64,000 bases of DNA from Haematobacter missouriensis. Its GTDB lineage: Bacteria; Pseudomonadota; Alphaproteobacteria; Rhodobacterales; Rhodobacteraceae. Below the pieces are notes generated by a model. The model saw only the letters and a list, made by a program, of their open reading frames with translations, did not search any database and was not told the DNA's origin. A program made the translations under genes and the position numbers. The DNA is taken from positions 248,001 to 312,000 of the forward strand of contig NZ_JFGS01000001.1 in NCBI RefSeq assembly GCF_000740775.1. Reading direction: 5' to 3'. This document shows, piece after piece, positions 26,587 to 35,319 of the stretch; within the stretch, counting starts at the first letter, position 1; the number at the start of each line of letters is the position of its first letter.

Positions 26587-27756
26587 ATGCGGAGTTCAAG
26601 GCGGGGACAGGTGGATCCCTTCATCGTGATGGATGTGATGGAAGCCGCGCGTCGGGCCGAAACGGGAGGCCGCCACATCATCCACATGGAAGTGGGCCAG
26701 CCGGGAACGCCCGCCCCACGTGGCGCAAGGGATGCGCTGCGTGGGGCGCTGGAGAGCGACGCCTTGGGATATACGGTGGCGCTGGGGTTGCCGGCTCTCC
26801 GCGCGGGCATCGCAGGGCTTTATCGCGACTGGTACGGCATCGAGCTTGATCCCGAGCGGGTCGTGGTTACGGCGGGCTCCTCAGGCGCGTTCCTGCTGGC
26901 CTTCTCCGCGCTCTTCGACGCGGGGGAGCGCGTCGGCGTGACAGAGCCCGGCTACCCCTCCTACCGTCAGATCCTCCGCGCGCTGTCACTGGAGCCTGTG
27001 GGCGTTCAGGCCGCGCTGGAAAACCGCTATCAGCCGGTGCCGGAGGATATCCGCCGGGCAGGCGATCTGGCGGGGATGATCGTGGCCTCTCCCGGCAACC
27101 CTTCGGGCACCATGCTGGACCGCGACTCGCTGGTGCGGCTGATTGACATCTGTGCCCGCTCCGGCACCGCTTTCATCTCTGACGAGATCTATCACGGGAT
27201 CCAGTACGAAGCTCCGGCGGTGAGCGCGCTGGAGATTTCGGATGATGTCTATGTCATCAACTCCTTCTCCAAATATTTCTCCATGACGGGCTGGCGGATT
27301 GGCTGGATGGTGGTTCCCCCCGACCATGTGCGGCTGGTGGAGCGGCTGGCACAGAACATGTTCATCTGTCCGTCCCACGCCAGTCAGGTGGCGGCTCTGG
27401 GCGCACTCGGTTGTCGGGCGGAACTGGACGGAAATCTCGCCGTCTACGCGGAGAACCGGAGACTGCTGCTGGAGGGGTTGCCAAAGGCGGGGTTCACCCG
27501 GATCGCCCCGCCCGATGGTGCCTTTTATATCTATGCCGATGTATCGGAGATGACATCGGACAGTCTGGCCTTTGCCGCCGAGATTCTGGACAAGGCAGGC
27601 GTCGCTGTGACGCCGGGGCTGGACTTCGATCCGGTGCGCGGCGCGCGGACACTGCGGTTTTCCTATGCCCGCGCCACGGAGGACATTCGGGAGGGGCTGC
27701 GCCGGCTTGCGGTTTTCATGGCGGAAAGAGAGGGATTTCCGACCCCCGCACAATAG
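26587..27756 (+). CDS. PLP-dependent class I/II aminotransferase (aspartate aminotransferase-like)
   Basis: 389 residues of fold type I. Visible motifs: GQPGTPAP at the N-terminus, TAGSSGAFLLAFSALFDAGERV cofactor region, SPGNPSGTMLD, SDEIYHGIQYE with the PLP-stacking Tyr, the Schiff-base lysine in NSFSKYFSMTGWRIGW, and the carboxylate-binding Arg in RFSYARA. The substrate is not deducible. The ATG at 26587 is five bases after AAGGAGG, which decides against the longer frame. Confidence 0.9.
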   Translation: MRSSRRGQVDPFIVMDVMEAARRAETGGRHIIHMEVGQPGTPAPRGARDALRGALESDALGYTVALGLPALRAGIAGLYRDWYGIELDPERVVVTAGSSGAFLLAFSALFDAGERVGVTEPGYPSYRQILRALSLEPVGVQAALENRYQPVPEDIRRAGDLAGMIVASPGNPSGTMLDRDSLVRLIDICARSGTAFISDEIYHGIQYEAPAVSALEISDDVYVINSFSKYFSMTGWRIGWMVVPPDHVRLVERLAQNMFICPSHASQVAALGALGCRAELDGNLAVYAENRRLLLEGLPKAGFTRIAPPDGAFYIYADVSEMTSDSLAFAAEILDKAGVAVTPGLDFDPVRGARTLRFSYARATEDIREGLRRLAVFMAEREGFPTPAQ

Positions 27757-27799
27757 GTTAGCTTCAGTTCCAGGGCGCGCCAGACGTCCGGAGAGCGAT

Positions 27800-28978
27800 A
27801 TGCACCACCCCCTTGTCCGCGCGCTGGCCGCGCTGTTGTTCCTGTTTTGCCTGCCATCCCTGCCGGTTGCAGCGGCGCCTGCCCATATCGACGCGAGCCG
27901 GTCCCATGCGCAGACGGGGTGGTGGGAGCTGCGGCTGGCTCTGGCTCTGGACAGGGCAGTGCCCTATCGGCTCACGCTTCGCGCCGATCCCCCGCGCCTG
28001 GTCGTGGAGTTGAACGATGCCGATCTCTCCGCGTTCGATCCGCGAGGACTGATCGGTGGTGGGTTGCTGGATGCCCGGGTGGAAAAGGCGGGGAACGGGG
28101 TGGCACGGCTGGTACTCACGCTGGATCGTCCACGAGTGGTGACGGAAGCCCTCCTTTCACCTGCCAATCCGGTGCTTCGGCTGCGCCTTTCTCCGGCAGG
28201 GCCAGAGGTCTTTGCTTCCGCTGCACGCCCGGATGTGGTCGGGCCGACGCAAACGGCTCCGCTGCCCCGCGGCTCCGGCGCTACCTACGTGATGCTGGAT
28301 CCCGGTCACGGCGGGATTGATCCCGGCGCGGAGCATGGCGGCACGAACGAGGCGCGTCTGATGCTTGCCTTTGCGTTGGAGCTTCGAGACGTGCTGGAGG
28401 CCGCCGGTTTCACGGTTGGCCTCACCCGGGAGGAGGATGTCTTCGTGCCGCTGGAGACACGCATCAGCCGCGCCCATGCGGTGGGAGCGGATGTGTTCTT
28501 GTCTCTTCATGCGGATGCGCTGGCGGAGGGGCAGGCGAGCGGTGCGACCGTATATACCCTTTCAACCGCTGCTTCCGACCGAGCCTCGGCAGCGCTTGCG
28601 GAGCGGCACGACCGGACGGACATTCTCGCGGGAGTGAACCTGAATGGTCATGACGACCGTATCGCGCAGGTGCTGGTGGATCTGGCGCGGACCGATACCG
28701 GTCCGCGCGCGGAGCATCTGGCCGACGCGCTGGTTGCCGCTATCGGCTCTGGGGCGGGGCCGCTTTACAAGACGCCACGGCGTGCGGCGGGCTTCTCCGT
28801 GCTGAAATCGCCAAGCATGCCCTCAGTGCTCATCGAGCTGGGCTATCTTTCCAACCCCGCCGATTTTGCGCGCATCGCCAACCCCGATTGGCGGGCGCGG
28901 ATGGCGGAGGCCATAGCCACGGGACTCGCGGTCTGGCAGCAGGATGATGCGGTGGCGGCGGTTCTTCGCCGCAGGTGA
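27800..28978 (+). CDS. N-acetylmuramoyl-L-alanine amidase (AmiC type, AMIN plus Amidase_3)
   Basis: 392 residues. Signal peptide (MHHPLVRALAALLFLFCLPSLPVAAAP), an AMIN targeting domain (about 30-140), then a zinc amidase domain (about 165-385). The domain has the ligands in MLDPGHGGIDPGAEHGG (His) and ARLMLAFALELRDVLE (Glu), VFLSLHADA (His), and the catalytic Glu in SVLIELGYLSNPAD. It cleaves the lactyl-peptide bond of peptidoglycan during daughter-cell separation. It lies directly before the PBP1a gene; GAGAG precedes the ATG. The longer frame upstream lacks a signal peptide and was rejected. Confidence 0.93.
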   Translation: MHHPLVRALAALLFLFCLPSLPVAAAPAHIDASRSHAQTGWWELRLALALDRAVPYRLTLRADPPRLVVELNDADLSAFDPRGLIGGGLLDARVEKAGNGVARLVLTLDRPRVVTEALLSPANPVLRLRLSPAGPEVFASAARPDVVGPTQTAPLPRGSGATYVMLDPGHGGIDPGAEHGGTNEARLMLAFALELRDVLEAAGFTVGLTREEDVFVPLETRISRAHAVGADVFLSLHADALAEGQASGATVYTLSTAASDRASAALAERHDRTDILAGVNLNGHDDRIAQVLVDLARTDTGPRAEHLADALVAAIGSGAGPLYKTPRRAAGFSVLKSPSMPSVLIELGYLSNPADFARIANPDWRARMAEAIATGLAVWQQDDAVAAVLRRR

Positions 28979-29036
28979 CACGAGCCACTCGCGGCAAAGT
29001 GACGCCCGGTCGCCACGATGGGAGGCCTGTGCTATT

Positions 29037-29065
29037 TTGACCCCAGGGCCCCGGCGACATATAAG
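29037..29065 (+). promoter_or_regulatory. Sigma-70 promoter of the PBP1a gene
   Basis: TTGACC (29037-29042), exactly 17 bp, TATAAG (29060-29065): near-consensus and one of the best promoters in the window. Transcription should begin near 29072, which rules out the in-frame ATG at 29018 as the start and supports GTG at 29096. Confidence 0.6.
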
Positions 29066-29095
29066 AGCCCGTTCAGGCAGCGAGGGACGAACCGA

Positions 29096-31615
29096 GTGCT
29101 CAGGGCGATATTCTCATTCTTCGGGACGGTGTTCAGTCTTATCACGCTGGCACTGGTCTTTGGCGCACTCCTTATCGGGGGGGTGTTCTGGAGCTATTCC
29201 CGCGATCTGCCCAACCATGAGCAGCTTGCCCAGTATACACCGCCGACCATCAGCCGCGTCTATTCCGGCGAGGGCCGCATGATCGACGAATTCGCCGAGG
29301 AGCGCCGTATCTTCGCGCCGATCGACGAGATCCCGGATATCGTCAAGCAGGCATTCATCTCTGCCGAGGACAAGAACTTCTACCATCACCACGGGTTCGA
29401 CACCCGGGGCATCGTCGCGGCCGCATGGCAAGCCATCGCCTCGCGGGGACAGAGTGTGCGGGGGGCATCCACCATCACGCAACAGGTGATGAAGAACTTC
29501 CTGCTCTCGGGGGACCGGACGGGGGAGCGGAAAATCAAGGAGCTGATCCTTGCCACCCGTCTGGAGGAGACGCTCTCGAAGGACAAAATCCTCGAACTCT
29601 ACCTTAACGAGATTTTCCTCGGTCAGAACGCCTACGGCGTTGCCGCCGCCGCACAGACCTATTTCAACAAGACGCTGGGCCAGCTTTCCGTGGACGAAGC
29701 GGCTTTCCTCGCGTCGCTGCCGCAGGCTCCGTCCTCCTACCATCCTGTTCGGGCGAAGGAACGCCTGACCCAGCGGCGGAATTACGTCATCCGGGAGATG
29801 TTCCAGAACGGGTACATCGACGCCGCAACCCGCGACGCCGCCCTCGCGGAGCCCCTCAGGTCCGTCCAGAACGGCGACTTTCCCGCGTTCAGGGAGAGCC
29901 TGCCGCCCCGCGACTATTTCACTGACGAAATCCGTCGCCAGCTGTCCTCCACCTTCGGGACGCAGGAGTTCTTCGGTGGCGGACTCGCTATCCGGGCTAC
30001 GATCGACCCGCCGCTTCAGCACCTAGCCGCCGAGTCGCTGCGTGAAGGTTTGGAGAAATTCGACCGCAGCCGTGGCGTCTGGCGGGGCACCGGGAAGACC
30101 CTTCCCGCCGAGGCGCTGAAGGATGACAAGAGCTGGCGCGCCGCGCTGGCCTCCACCGATGTGCCGCGGGACATCGATGGCTGGTATCCGGCGGTGGTTC
30201 TCTCGCTCGACAAATCCGCCGCGACCATCGGCATTCAGGGTGAGGAGGGCACCGGGACGGTTCCGGCCAGCGATGTCACATGGGCGCGGAAGCTCATCTC
30301 GAATGGCAGGCTGGCTCAGAAAGCCAAGGTGCCCGCGGATCTTGTCGATGTGGGCGATGTGGTTATGGTCCGCAAGGAAAGCAGCGGAAACTGGTCGCTC
30401 CGGCAGGTGCCGGAAGTGCAGGGTGCCTTCATGGCGATGGATGTGAGCACGGGCCGTGTTCTCGCCATGCAGGGCGGCTTCTCTTATCAGGATTCGGTTT
30501 TCAACCGCGCCACGCAGGCGATGCGTCAGCCGGGCTCCTCCTTCAAACCGTTCGTCTATGCCGCCGCGCTGGACGAGGGCTACACCCCGGCCACGATCAT
30601 CGTGGACGCGCCCATCGAGGTGAACACGCCGCAGGGTATCTGGCGGCCCAAGAACTCGTCCAATAAATACTATGGTCCGACGCCTATGCGGACAGGGATC
30701 GAGCAGTCGCGCAACCTGATGACCGTCCGTCTCGCGCAGGAGATCGGCATGGCGAGGGTTGCTGAATATGCTGATCGCTTCGGCATCTACGCCCCTCTGC
30801 AACCCCTGTTGGCCAACGCGCTCGGCGCGCAGGAGACCACGCTTTTCAAGATGATCTCTGCCTATGCAATGCTCGCCAACGGTGGCGAGCGCGTGGAGCC
30901 GACCTTGGTGGACCGTGTGCAGGATCGTTTCGGCAAGACGATCTACCGCCATGATCAGCGCGATTGCGTGGATTGTGACAGCCCCTATCTGGCGCCCGGC
31001 GTGGCCCCGAACGTCGTCTCACACAATGAGCAGGTGATGGACCCGGTGACCGCCTATCAGGTCACGTCGATGCTGCAGGGGGTCATCCAGCGTGGCTCGG
31101 GCTCCGGTGTCCGGCTGCGGGTTCCGGTGGCCGGCAAGACGGGGACGACGAACGACGCAAAGGATGTGTGGTTCATCGGCTACACCTCCAATATCGTGGC
31201 GGGTTGTTACATGGGTTACGACCAGCCGCGGACGCTTGGCTCCTCCGCTTATGGCGGAACGCTTTGCGTGCCGGTGTTCCAGGCGTTCATGGAGGAGGCG
31301 GTAAAACGCTTCGGCGGCACTGATTTCGTGGTGCCGCCGGGTGGACATTTCGTCAAGATCGACCGCTTTTCCGGTGCGCCGCTTCCCGCGGACGCCACCG
31401 GCGACAACGTAATCGCCGAATACTTCCGCAACGGGACGGAAAGCATGGGGATCGGCGTCTATGTGGATGGCGGCTTTGCCATGGGTCAGAACCTGCCGCT
31501 CTTCGGGCGGGGCGAGACGGATGAAGGCACGGAAGTGCGCACCTCGACGGGAGAGATTCGTGTCATTCCGAAAAAGGCGGATTTCGGCACCATGTCCTCA
31601 GGCGGGCTTTACTGA
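29096..31615 (+). CDS. mrcA: Penicillin-binding protein 1A (bifunctional transglycosylase/transpeptidase)
   Basis: 839 residues. Short cytoplasmic tail, one membrane anchor (about residues 3-30), GT51 glycosyltransferase domain (about 60-235; catalytic Glu in SAEDKNFYHHHGFD, then GASTITQQVMKN and LNEIFLGQNAYGVAAAA), an OB-like insert, and the transpeptidase domain. Transpeptidase motifs: SxxK in GSSFKPF (about 481), SxN in EQSRNLMTV (about 540) and KTGTTNDAKDVWF (about 682). It polymerises lipid II and crosslinks the glycan. GTG is the start because a strong promoter lies between it and the earlier ATG; GAGGGA is the ribosome site. Confidence 0.96.
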   Translation: MLRAIFSFFGTVFSLITLALVFGALLIGGVFWSYSRDLPNHEQLAQYTPPTISRVYSGEGRMIDEFAEERRIFAPIDEIPDIVKQAFISAEDKNFYHHHGFDTRGIVAAAWQAIASRGQSVRGASTITQQVMKNFLLSGDRTGERKIKELILATRLEETLSKDKILELYLNEIFLGQNAYGVAAAAQTYFNKTLGQLSVDEAAFLASLPQAPSSYHPVRAKERLTQRRNYVIREMFQNGYIDAATRDAALAEPLRSVQNGDFPAFRESLPPRDYFTDEIRRQLSSTFGTQEFFGGGLAIRATIDPPLQHLAAESLREGLEKFDRSRGVWRGTGKTLPAEALKDDKSWRAALASTDVPRDIDGWYPAVVLSLDKSAATIGIQGEEGTGTVPASDVTWARKLISNGRLAQKAKVPADLVDVGDVVMVRKESSGNWSLRQVPEVQGAFMAMDVSTGRVLAMQGGFSYQDSVFNRATQAMRQPGSSFKPFVYAAALDEGYTPATIIVDAPIEVNTPQGIWRPKNSSNKYYGPTPMRTGIEQSRNLMTVRLAQEIGMARVAEYADRFGIYAPLQPLLANALGAQETTLFKMISAYAMLANGGERVEPTLVDRVQDRFGKTIYRHDQRDCVDCDSPYLAPGVAPNVVSHNEQVMDPVTAYQVTSMLQGVIQRGSGSGVRLRVPVAGKTGTTNDAKDVWFIGYTSNIVAGCYMGYDQPRTLGSSAYGGTLCVPVFQAFMEEAVKRFGGTDFVVPPGGHFVKIDRFSGAPLPADATGDNVIAEYFRNGTESMGIGVYVDGGFAMGQNLPLFGRGETDEGTEVRTSTGEIRVIPKKADFGTMSSGGLY

Positions 31616-31689
31616 CCGCTGCCGGCGCCCGCTTGCCCTGAGCCGAGCAAGAGGATATCACCCCGGCCTGATCCGAAGGAGGCAGACCC

Positions 31690-32817
31690 ATGCGCGCTGA
31701 GGCCCAGAACCTTGTCGAGAGCATCCGCAAGAGCCTGAAGCTGCTGTGGCAGCGCATGGACGGCGAAACCGCGAAGCACCGGCTTGAAGAATTCAACGCC
31801 ATTATTGAGGATCCCGAGCTTTGGGGCGATCCGGCGCGTGCGCAGAAGCTGATGCGGGAGCGGCAGTCGCTGCTGGATGCCGTGTCCAATTACGACAGCA
31901 TCGACCGTGATCTGAACGATAACATGGAACTGATCGAACTCGGGGAAGCCGAGGGCGACGATGAGGTCGTGCGTGAAGCTGAAGCCGCGCTACGCTCTCT
32001 GAAGGACTCTGCCGCGGAGAAGGAGCTGGAGGCGCTTCTGGATGGAGAGGCCGACGGCAACGATACCTTCCTTGAGATCAACGCGGGAGCGGGCGGTACG
32101 GAAAGCTGTGACTGGGCCTCCATGCTCGCGCGGATGTATGTCCGCTGGGCGGAGAAAAAGGGCTATACGGTCGAGATGATAGCGGAGACGCCAGGGGAGG
32201 AGGCGGGTATTCGCTCCGTCGCCTACAGGATCTCCGGTCACAATGCCTATGGCTGGCTGAAGTCCGAGTCCGGCGTGCATCGCCTCGTGCGGATTTCGCC
32301 CTATGATTCCGCCGCCCGACGGCACACCTCGTTCAGCTCTGTCTGGGTCTATCCGGTTGTGGACGACAATATCGAGATCGACATCCCGGACCGCGATATC
32401 CGCATTGATACCTACCGTTCCTCCGGCGCGGGCGGCCAGCACGTCAACACAACCGACTCCGCCGTGCGCATCACCCACCTGCCGACCAATATCGTCGTGA
32501 CGTCCTCCATGAAGTCGCAGCACCAGAACCGGGAAGCGGCGATGAATGCCCTTCGCGCGAGGCTCTATCAGCTCGAACTCGACAAGCGGAACGCGGCCAT
32601 CAATGCCGCGCACGAAAACAAGGGCGATGCCGGCTGGGGCAATCAGATCCGCTCCTACGTGCTGCAACCTTACCAGATGGTGAAGGATCTGCGCACGGGG
32701 GTGGAAACCTCTGACACGCAGGGCGTTCTGGATGGGGATCTGGATCAGTTCATGGCGGCGACGCTTGCGATGGACGTGGCCGGCAAGAGTCGTGCGGAGG
32801 CCAACGCCGAGGTCTGA
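31690..32817 (+). CDS. prfB: Peptide chain release factor 2
   Basis: Recognises UGA/UAA and releases the nascent chain. 375 residues. GGQ lies in [19 protein letters not shown]. The stop-codon recognition tripeptide is SPY ([15 protein letters not shown]) in place of the E. coli SPF, a form I recall in alphaproteobacteria. The frame is continuous from ATG, so there is no in-frame UGA programmed frameshift near codon 25 as in E. coli. AAGGAGGCAGACCC precedes the start. Confidence 0.96.
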   Translation: MRAEAQNLVESIRKSLKLLWQRMDGETAKHRLEEFNAIIEDPELWGDPARAQKLMRERQSLLDAVSNYDSIDRDLNDNMELIELGEAEGDDEVVREAEAALRSLKDSAAEKELEALLDGEADGNDTFLEINAGAGGTESCDWASMLARMYVRWAEKKGYTVEMIAETPGEEAGIRSVAYRISGHNAYGWLKSESGVHRLVRISPYDSAARRHTSFSSVWVYPVVDDNIEIDIPDRDIRIDTYRSSGAGGQHVNTTDSAVRITHLPTNIVVTSSMKSQHQNREAAMNALRARLYQLELDKRNAAINAAHENKGDAGWGNQIRSYVLQPYQMVKDLRTGVETSDTQGVLDGDLDQFMAATLAMDVAGKSRAEANAEV

Positions 32818-32905
32818 ACCCTGCCGTTGAAGGCGGTCATTCAGAACCATGCGAGGGGTCGGGCGCCGCGTCCTGCGGCACCCGAACCGGTCGCGGCGGC
32901 GGCAG

Positions 32906-33256
32906 TCACTTCGCGGCGGCAACCACGATGACCTCGACCTTGTAATCCGGCGCAGCCAGTTTTGACTCGCCCGTCGCACGGGCAGGGGTGTGGCCGGGCG
33001 CGACCCAGGCATCCCAAACAGCGTTCATCTCGGCGAAATCGGCGATGTCCGCGAGCCAGATCTGCGCGGAGAGGATGCGGGTCTTGTCCGAACCCGCAGC
33101 CGCCAGAAGCCGGTCAACCTCGGCAAGGGCGGCTTCCGTCTGTTCACGGACGCTGGCTCCCGGCGCGCCGATCTGCCCGGCAAGGAAGATCAGGCCGTTG
33201 TAGACGACCGCCTCGCTCATGCGGGCGCCGGTTTCGATACGGGTGATGTCAGACAT
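32906..33256 (-). CDS. RidA family (YjgF/YER057c/UK114) protein
   Basis: 116 residues. RidA proteins deaminate reactive 2-aminoacrylate-type enamines released by PLP enzymes. The typical GQIG, EQTEAALAEVDRLLAAAG and KVEVIVVA stretches are present, and an acidic/aromatic active-site strand is recognisable. The catalytic arginine expected near residue 105 of RidA is not obvious: the C-terminal strand reads APDYKVEVIVVAAAK without a preceding P-x-x-R. It may therefore belong to a RidA paralogue subgroup (Rid4-7) rather than true RidA. AAGGAGA precedes the ATG at 33256. Confidence 0.85.
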   Translation of the reverse strand: MSDITRIETGARMSEAVVYNGLIFLAGQIGAPGASVREQTEAALAEVDRLLAAAGSDKTRILSAQIWLADIADFAEMNAVWDAWVAPGHTPARATGESKLAAPDYKVEVIVVAAAK

Positions 33257-33820
33257 GGATGTCTCCTTCTGTAAGGCAGGATGCCGCCCGCCTCCTAGCG
33301 CGGCGCGCGTCCTGTCGCCAGTCTGAAGGGTAGGATCCTCATAGCTACCGAAAGATTTGCGGCTGGAGTGGCCAATCCCGAACCTGCCGGGGGCTGGAAG
33401 CGGACGGGCGTTTCGGCTGGGGCTTCGCCGGAATGTCGGGCGAGATGTCATTCCGATCAGCAAGCATGTGTTCTATGGCGTTGGGGTGGGTGCCGCGCCG
33501 TGCGGGGGTAGCACCGGGAGCCGCGTTCGACCTTTTCGGGGTGGAGTTCCTCTCCGGCTCTCGAGCGATGGAAAATGCTCACACGCATCCCGTAGTGACC
33601 GAAGGCCGGCAGAAGGCATCGACCATCCCGTCGCAGGGGCGGAGGCTGCTTGAAAGCTCATCTCTACCAGCAGCGATATGGAGTGCAGGTCCATCCTGAG
33701 CTTGTTTCAGGCCATCGGAGTACGAGAAAATGGTTGGGCAAGGAGAAAACAGCATTCCCCAGTCATGACTCTGCAGCCGTGTCTCCGGGCATGTTCTCGA
33801 TGGAACCGCCGCGACCCGCG
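33257..33820. other. 564-bp stretch without a recognisable gene
   Basis: Both strands give only short frames with poor, Arg/Ser/Pro-rich composition and no ribosome sites. No tRNA-like cloverleaf, palindromic operator or repeat was recognised. A small hairpin CCTGA-N7-TCAGG occurs near 33695-33712. The first part presumably contains the ridA promoter. It could be the decayed remains of a gene, or it could hold an RNA I cannot identify. Confidence 0.4.
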
Positions 33821-34207
33821 CTATTCCTCTGGCGCGTAGCTTCCGTCCTCGCGGTGACGTTCATTGCCGGAAAGAGGAGGATTGAACACGCAGACCAACC
33901 GAAGATCGCCCTTCGTCGCCCGCAGCACATGCGCGTCATTGCGGTCGAGGGCATAGAGCGTGCCGGGCCGTATCGGCCATGTGCGCCCGGTTGCGACCTC
34001 CGTCACCTCACCCTCCCCGGAGATGCAATAGTTGGCTTCCAGGTGGTGTTTGTATTCCAGATGCAGTTCTTCCCCCTCCTTCACCAGCGTATCGTGGAGG
34101 GAGAATCCCATGCCGTCCGGCTTCAGCAGGATACGGCGGCTTTCCCAGCCCGGACCAGTTGCGTGGTTCGGGCCGGAGATCACATCCGCCAGAGATCTGA
34201 CGATCAT
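33821..34207 (-). CDS. ectC: L-ectoine synthase EctC, solitary
   Basis: 128 residues, cupin fold, full family length. EctC cyclises N-gamma-acetyl-L-2,4-diaminobutyrate to ectoine. Diagnostic stretches are present: the metal-ligand region [25 protein letters not shown]-type sequence (Glu, Tyr and His ligands), [21 protein letters not shown], and the C-terminal hallmark [15 protein letters not shown]. No ectA, ectB, ectD or ask_ect is nearby. The gene overlaps the stop of trpS by four bases (ATGA), so it is translationally coupled to tryptophanyl-tRNA synthetase. Solitary EctC proteins are known elsewhere; what substrate supply this one has is unclear. Confidence 0.92.
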   Translation of the reverse strand: MIVRSLADVISGPNHATGPGWESRRILLKPDGMGFSLHDTLVKEGEELHLEYKHHLEANYCISGEGEVTEVATGRTWPIRPGTLYALDRNDAHVLRATKGDLRLVCVFNPPLSGNERHREDGSYAPEE

Positions 34208-35244
34208 AGCGCCCCCCGGATCATGCCGACGATATCGTAGGTCCGGTCGATGACGGGCGCGGCGATGGCGTTGGCGCGTTCCGCCCCGCGGGCGAGGATC
34301 CGGTCGATCTCCGCCGGGTCGGAGGTGAGACGCCGCATCTCGCCGGAGATCGGGGTGAGTTGTGCTACGGCCAGATCCGCAAGCGCCGGCTTGAACGCGC
34401 CGAAGCCCTGACCCGCGAACTCCGCCACCACGGCCTCCGGGCTGGTGTCGGCCAGAGCCGCGTAGATGTTGACGAGGTTGCGCGCCTCCGGCCGGTCCTT
34501 CAGCCCCTCCAGCGTTTCCGGCAGCGGCTCGGCATCCGTGCGGGCCTTGCGGATCTTGCTGGCGATGGTGTCGGCATCGTCCGTCAGGTTGATGCGGCTC
34601 ATGTCGGACGGGTCGGATTTCGACATCTTCTTCGACCCGTCACGCAGGCTCATCACCCGCGTCGCCGCGCCCTCGATCACCGGTTCCGGCATCGGGAAGA
34701 AATCGACGCCGTAGTCATGGTTGAACTTGGCCGCGATGTCCCGGGTCAGTTCCACATGCTGCTTCTGATCCTCGCCGACGGGAACATGCGTGGCGTGGTA
34801 GAGCAGGATGTCGGCCGCCATCAGCGCGGGATAGGCGAACAGCCCGAGCGACACGGCTTCGGCATTCTTGCCAGCTTTGTCCTTGAACTGGGTCATCCGG
34901 TTCATCCAGCCGAGCCGGGCGACGCAATCGAAGATCCAGGCGAGCTGCGCATGGCCGACAACCTGGCTCTGGTTGAACAGGATGGAACGCTCCGGGTCCA
35001 CGCCGGAGGCGATGAATCCGGCCGCCAGTTCCCGCGTCGCGCGGGTGAGGTCGGCGGGATCCTGCCAGACGGTGATCGCATGCATGTCCACGATGCAATA
35101 GATCGTCTCGATCCCGTTGTCCTGAGCGGCGGCGAAGCGTTTCAACGCGCCGAGATAGTTGCCCAGTTGCAGGTTGCCCGAGGGTTGGATCCCCGAGAAC
35201 ACCCGTTGCGGGAAGACACGAGGCGTTTGGACCGGCTCGGTCAT
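34204..35244 (-). CDS. trpS: Tryptophanyl-tRNA synthetase
   Basis: Charges tRNATrp. 346 residues, class Ic. The HIGH-equivalent is in [17 protein letters not shown] and the KMSKS loop is KKMSKSDPS. Trp-pocket residues lie in [32 protein letters not shown]. The last codons overlap ectC. The gene starts 75 bp from a divergent rhomboid-like gene. GGAGAAAAATC precedes the ATG. Confidence 0.96.
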   Translation of the reverse strand: MTEPVQTPRVFPQRVFSGIQPSGNLQLGNYLGALKRFAAAQDNGIETIYCIVDMHAITVWQDPADLTRATRELAAGFIASGVDPERSILFNQSQVVGHAQLAWIFDCVARLGWMNRMTQFKDKAGKNAEAVSLGLFAYPALMAADILLYHATHVPVGEDQKQHVELTRDIAAKFNHDYGVDFFPMPEPVIEGAATRVMSLRDGSKKMSKSDPSDMSRINLTDDADTIASKIRKARTDAEPLPETLEGLKDRPEARNLVNIYAALADTSPEAVVAEFAGQGFGAFKPALADLAVAQLTPISGEMRRLTSDPAEIDRILARGAERANAIAAPVIDRTYDIVGMIRGAL

Positions 35245-35261
35245 GATTTTTCTCCGTCTGG

Positions 35262-35267
35262 ATTATA
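35262..35267 (-). promoter_or_regulatory. Consensus -10 element of trpS-ectC
   Basis: Minus-strand TATAAT, 17 bp upstream of the trpS ATG, giving a very short leader that still includes GGAGA. No good -35 lies at the normal distance; a TTGACG further upstream is 33 bp away. Confidence 0.35.
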
Positions 35268-35319
35268 TGGCACGGTCGGCTTATCGCTGGTCCATCATCG
35301 CGTCAACAGAATGCCGGCC

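Noticed and set aside
31690-31780. Programmed +1 frameshift in prfB
   Set aside because: The frame is continuous from the ATG, without an internal UGA and slippery CUU near codon 25. No frameshift is needed.
32818-32905. Terminator between prfB and ridA
   Set aside because: The TCGGG-GCCGC / GCGGC-CCCGA arms pair only with mismatches on both sides and have no T-tract. It was too weak to list.
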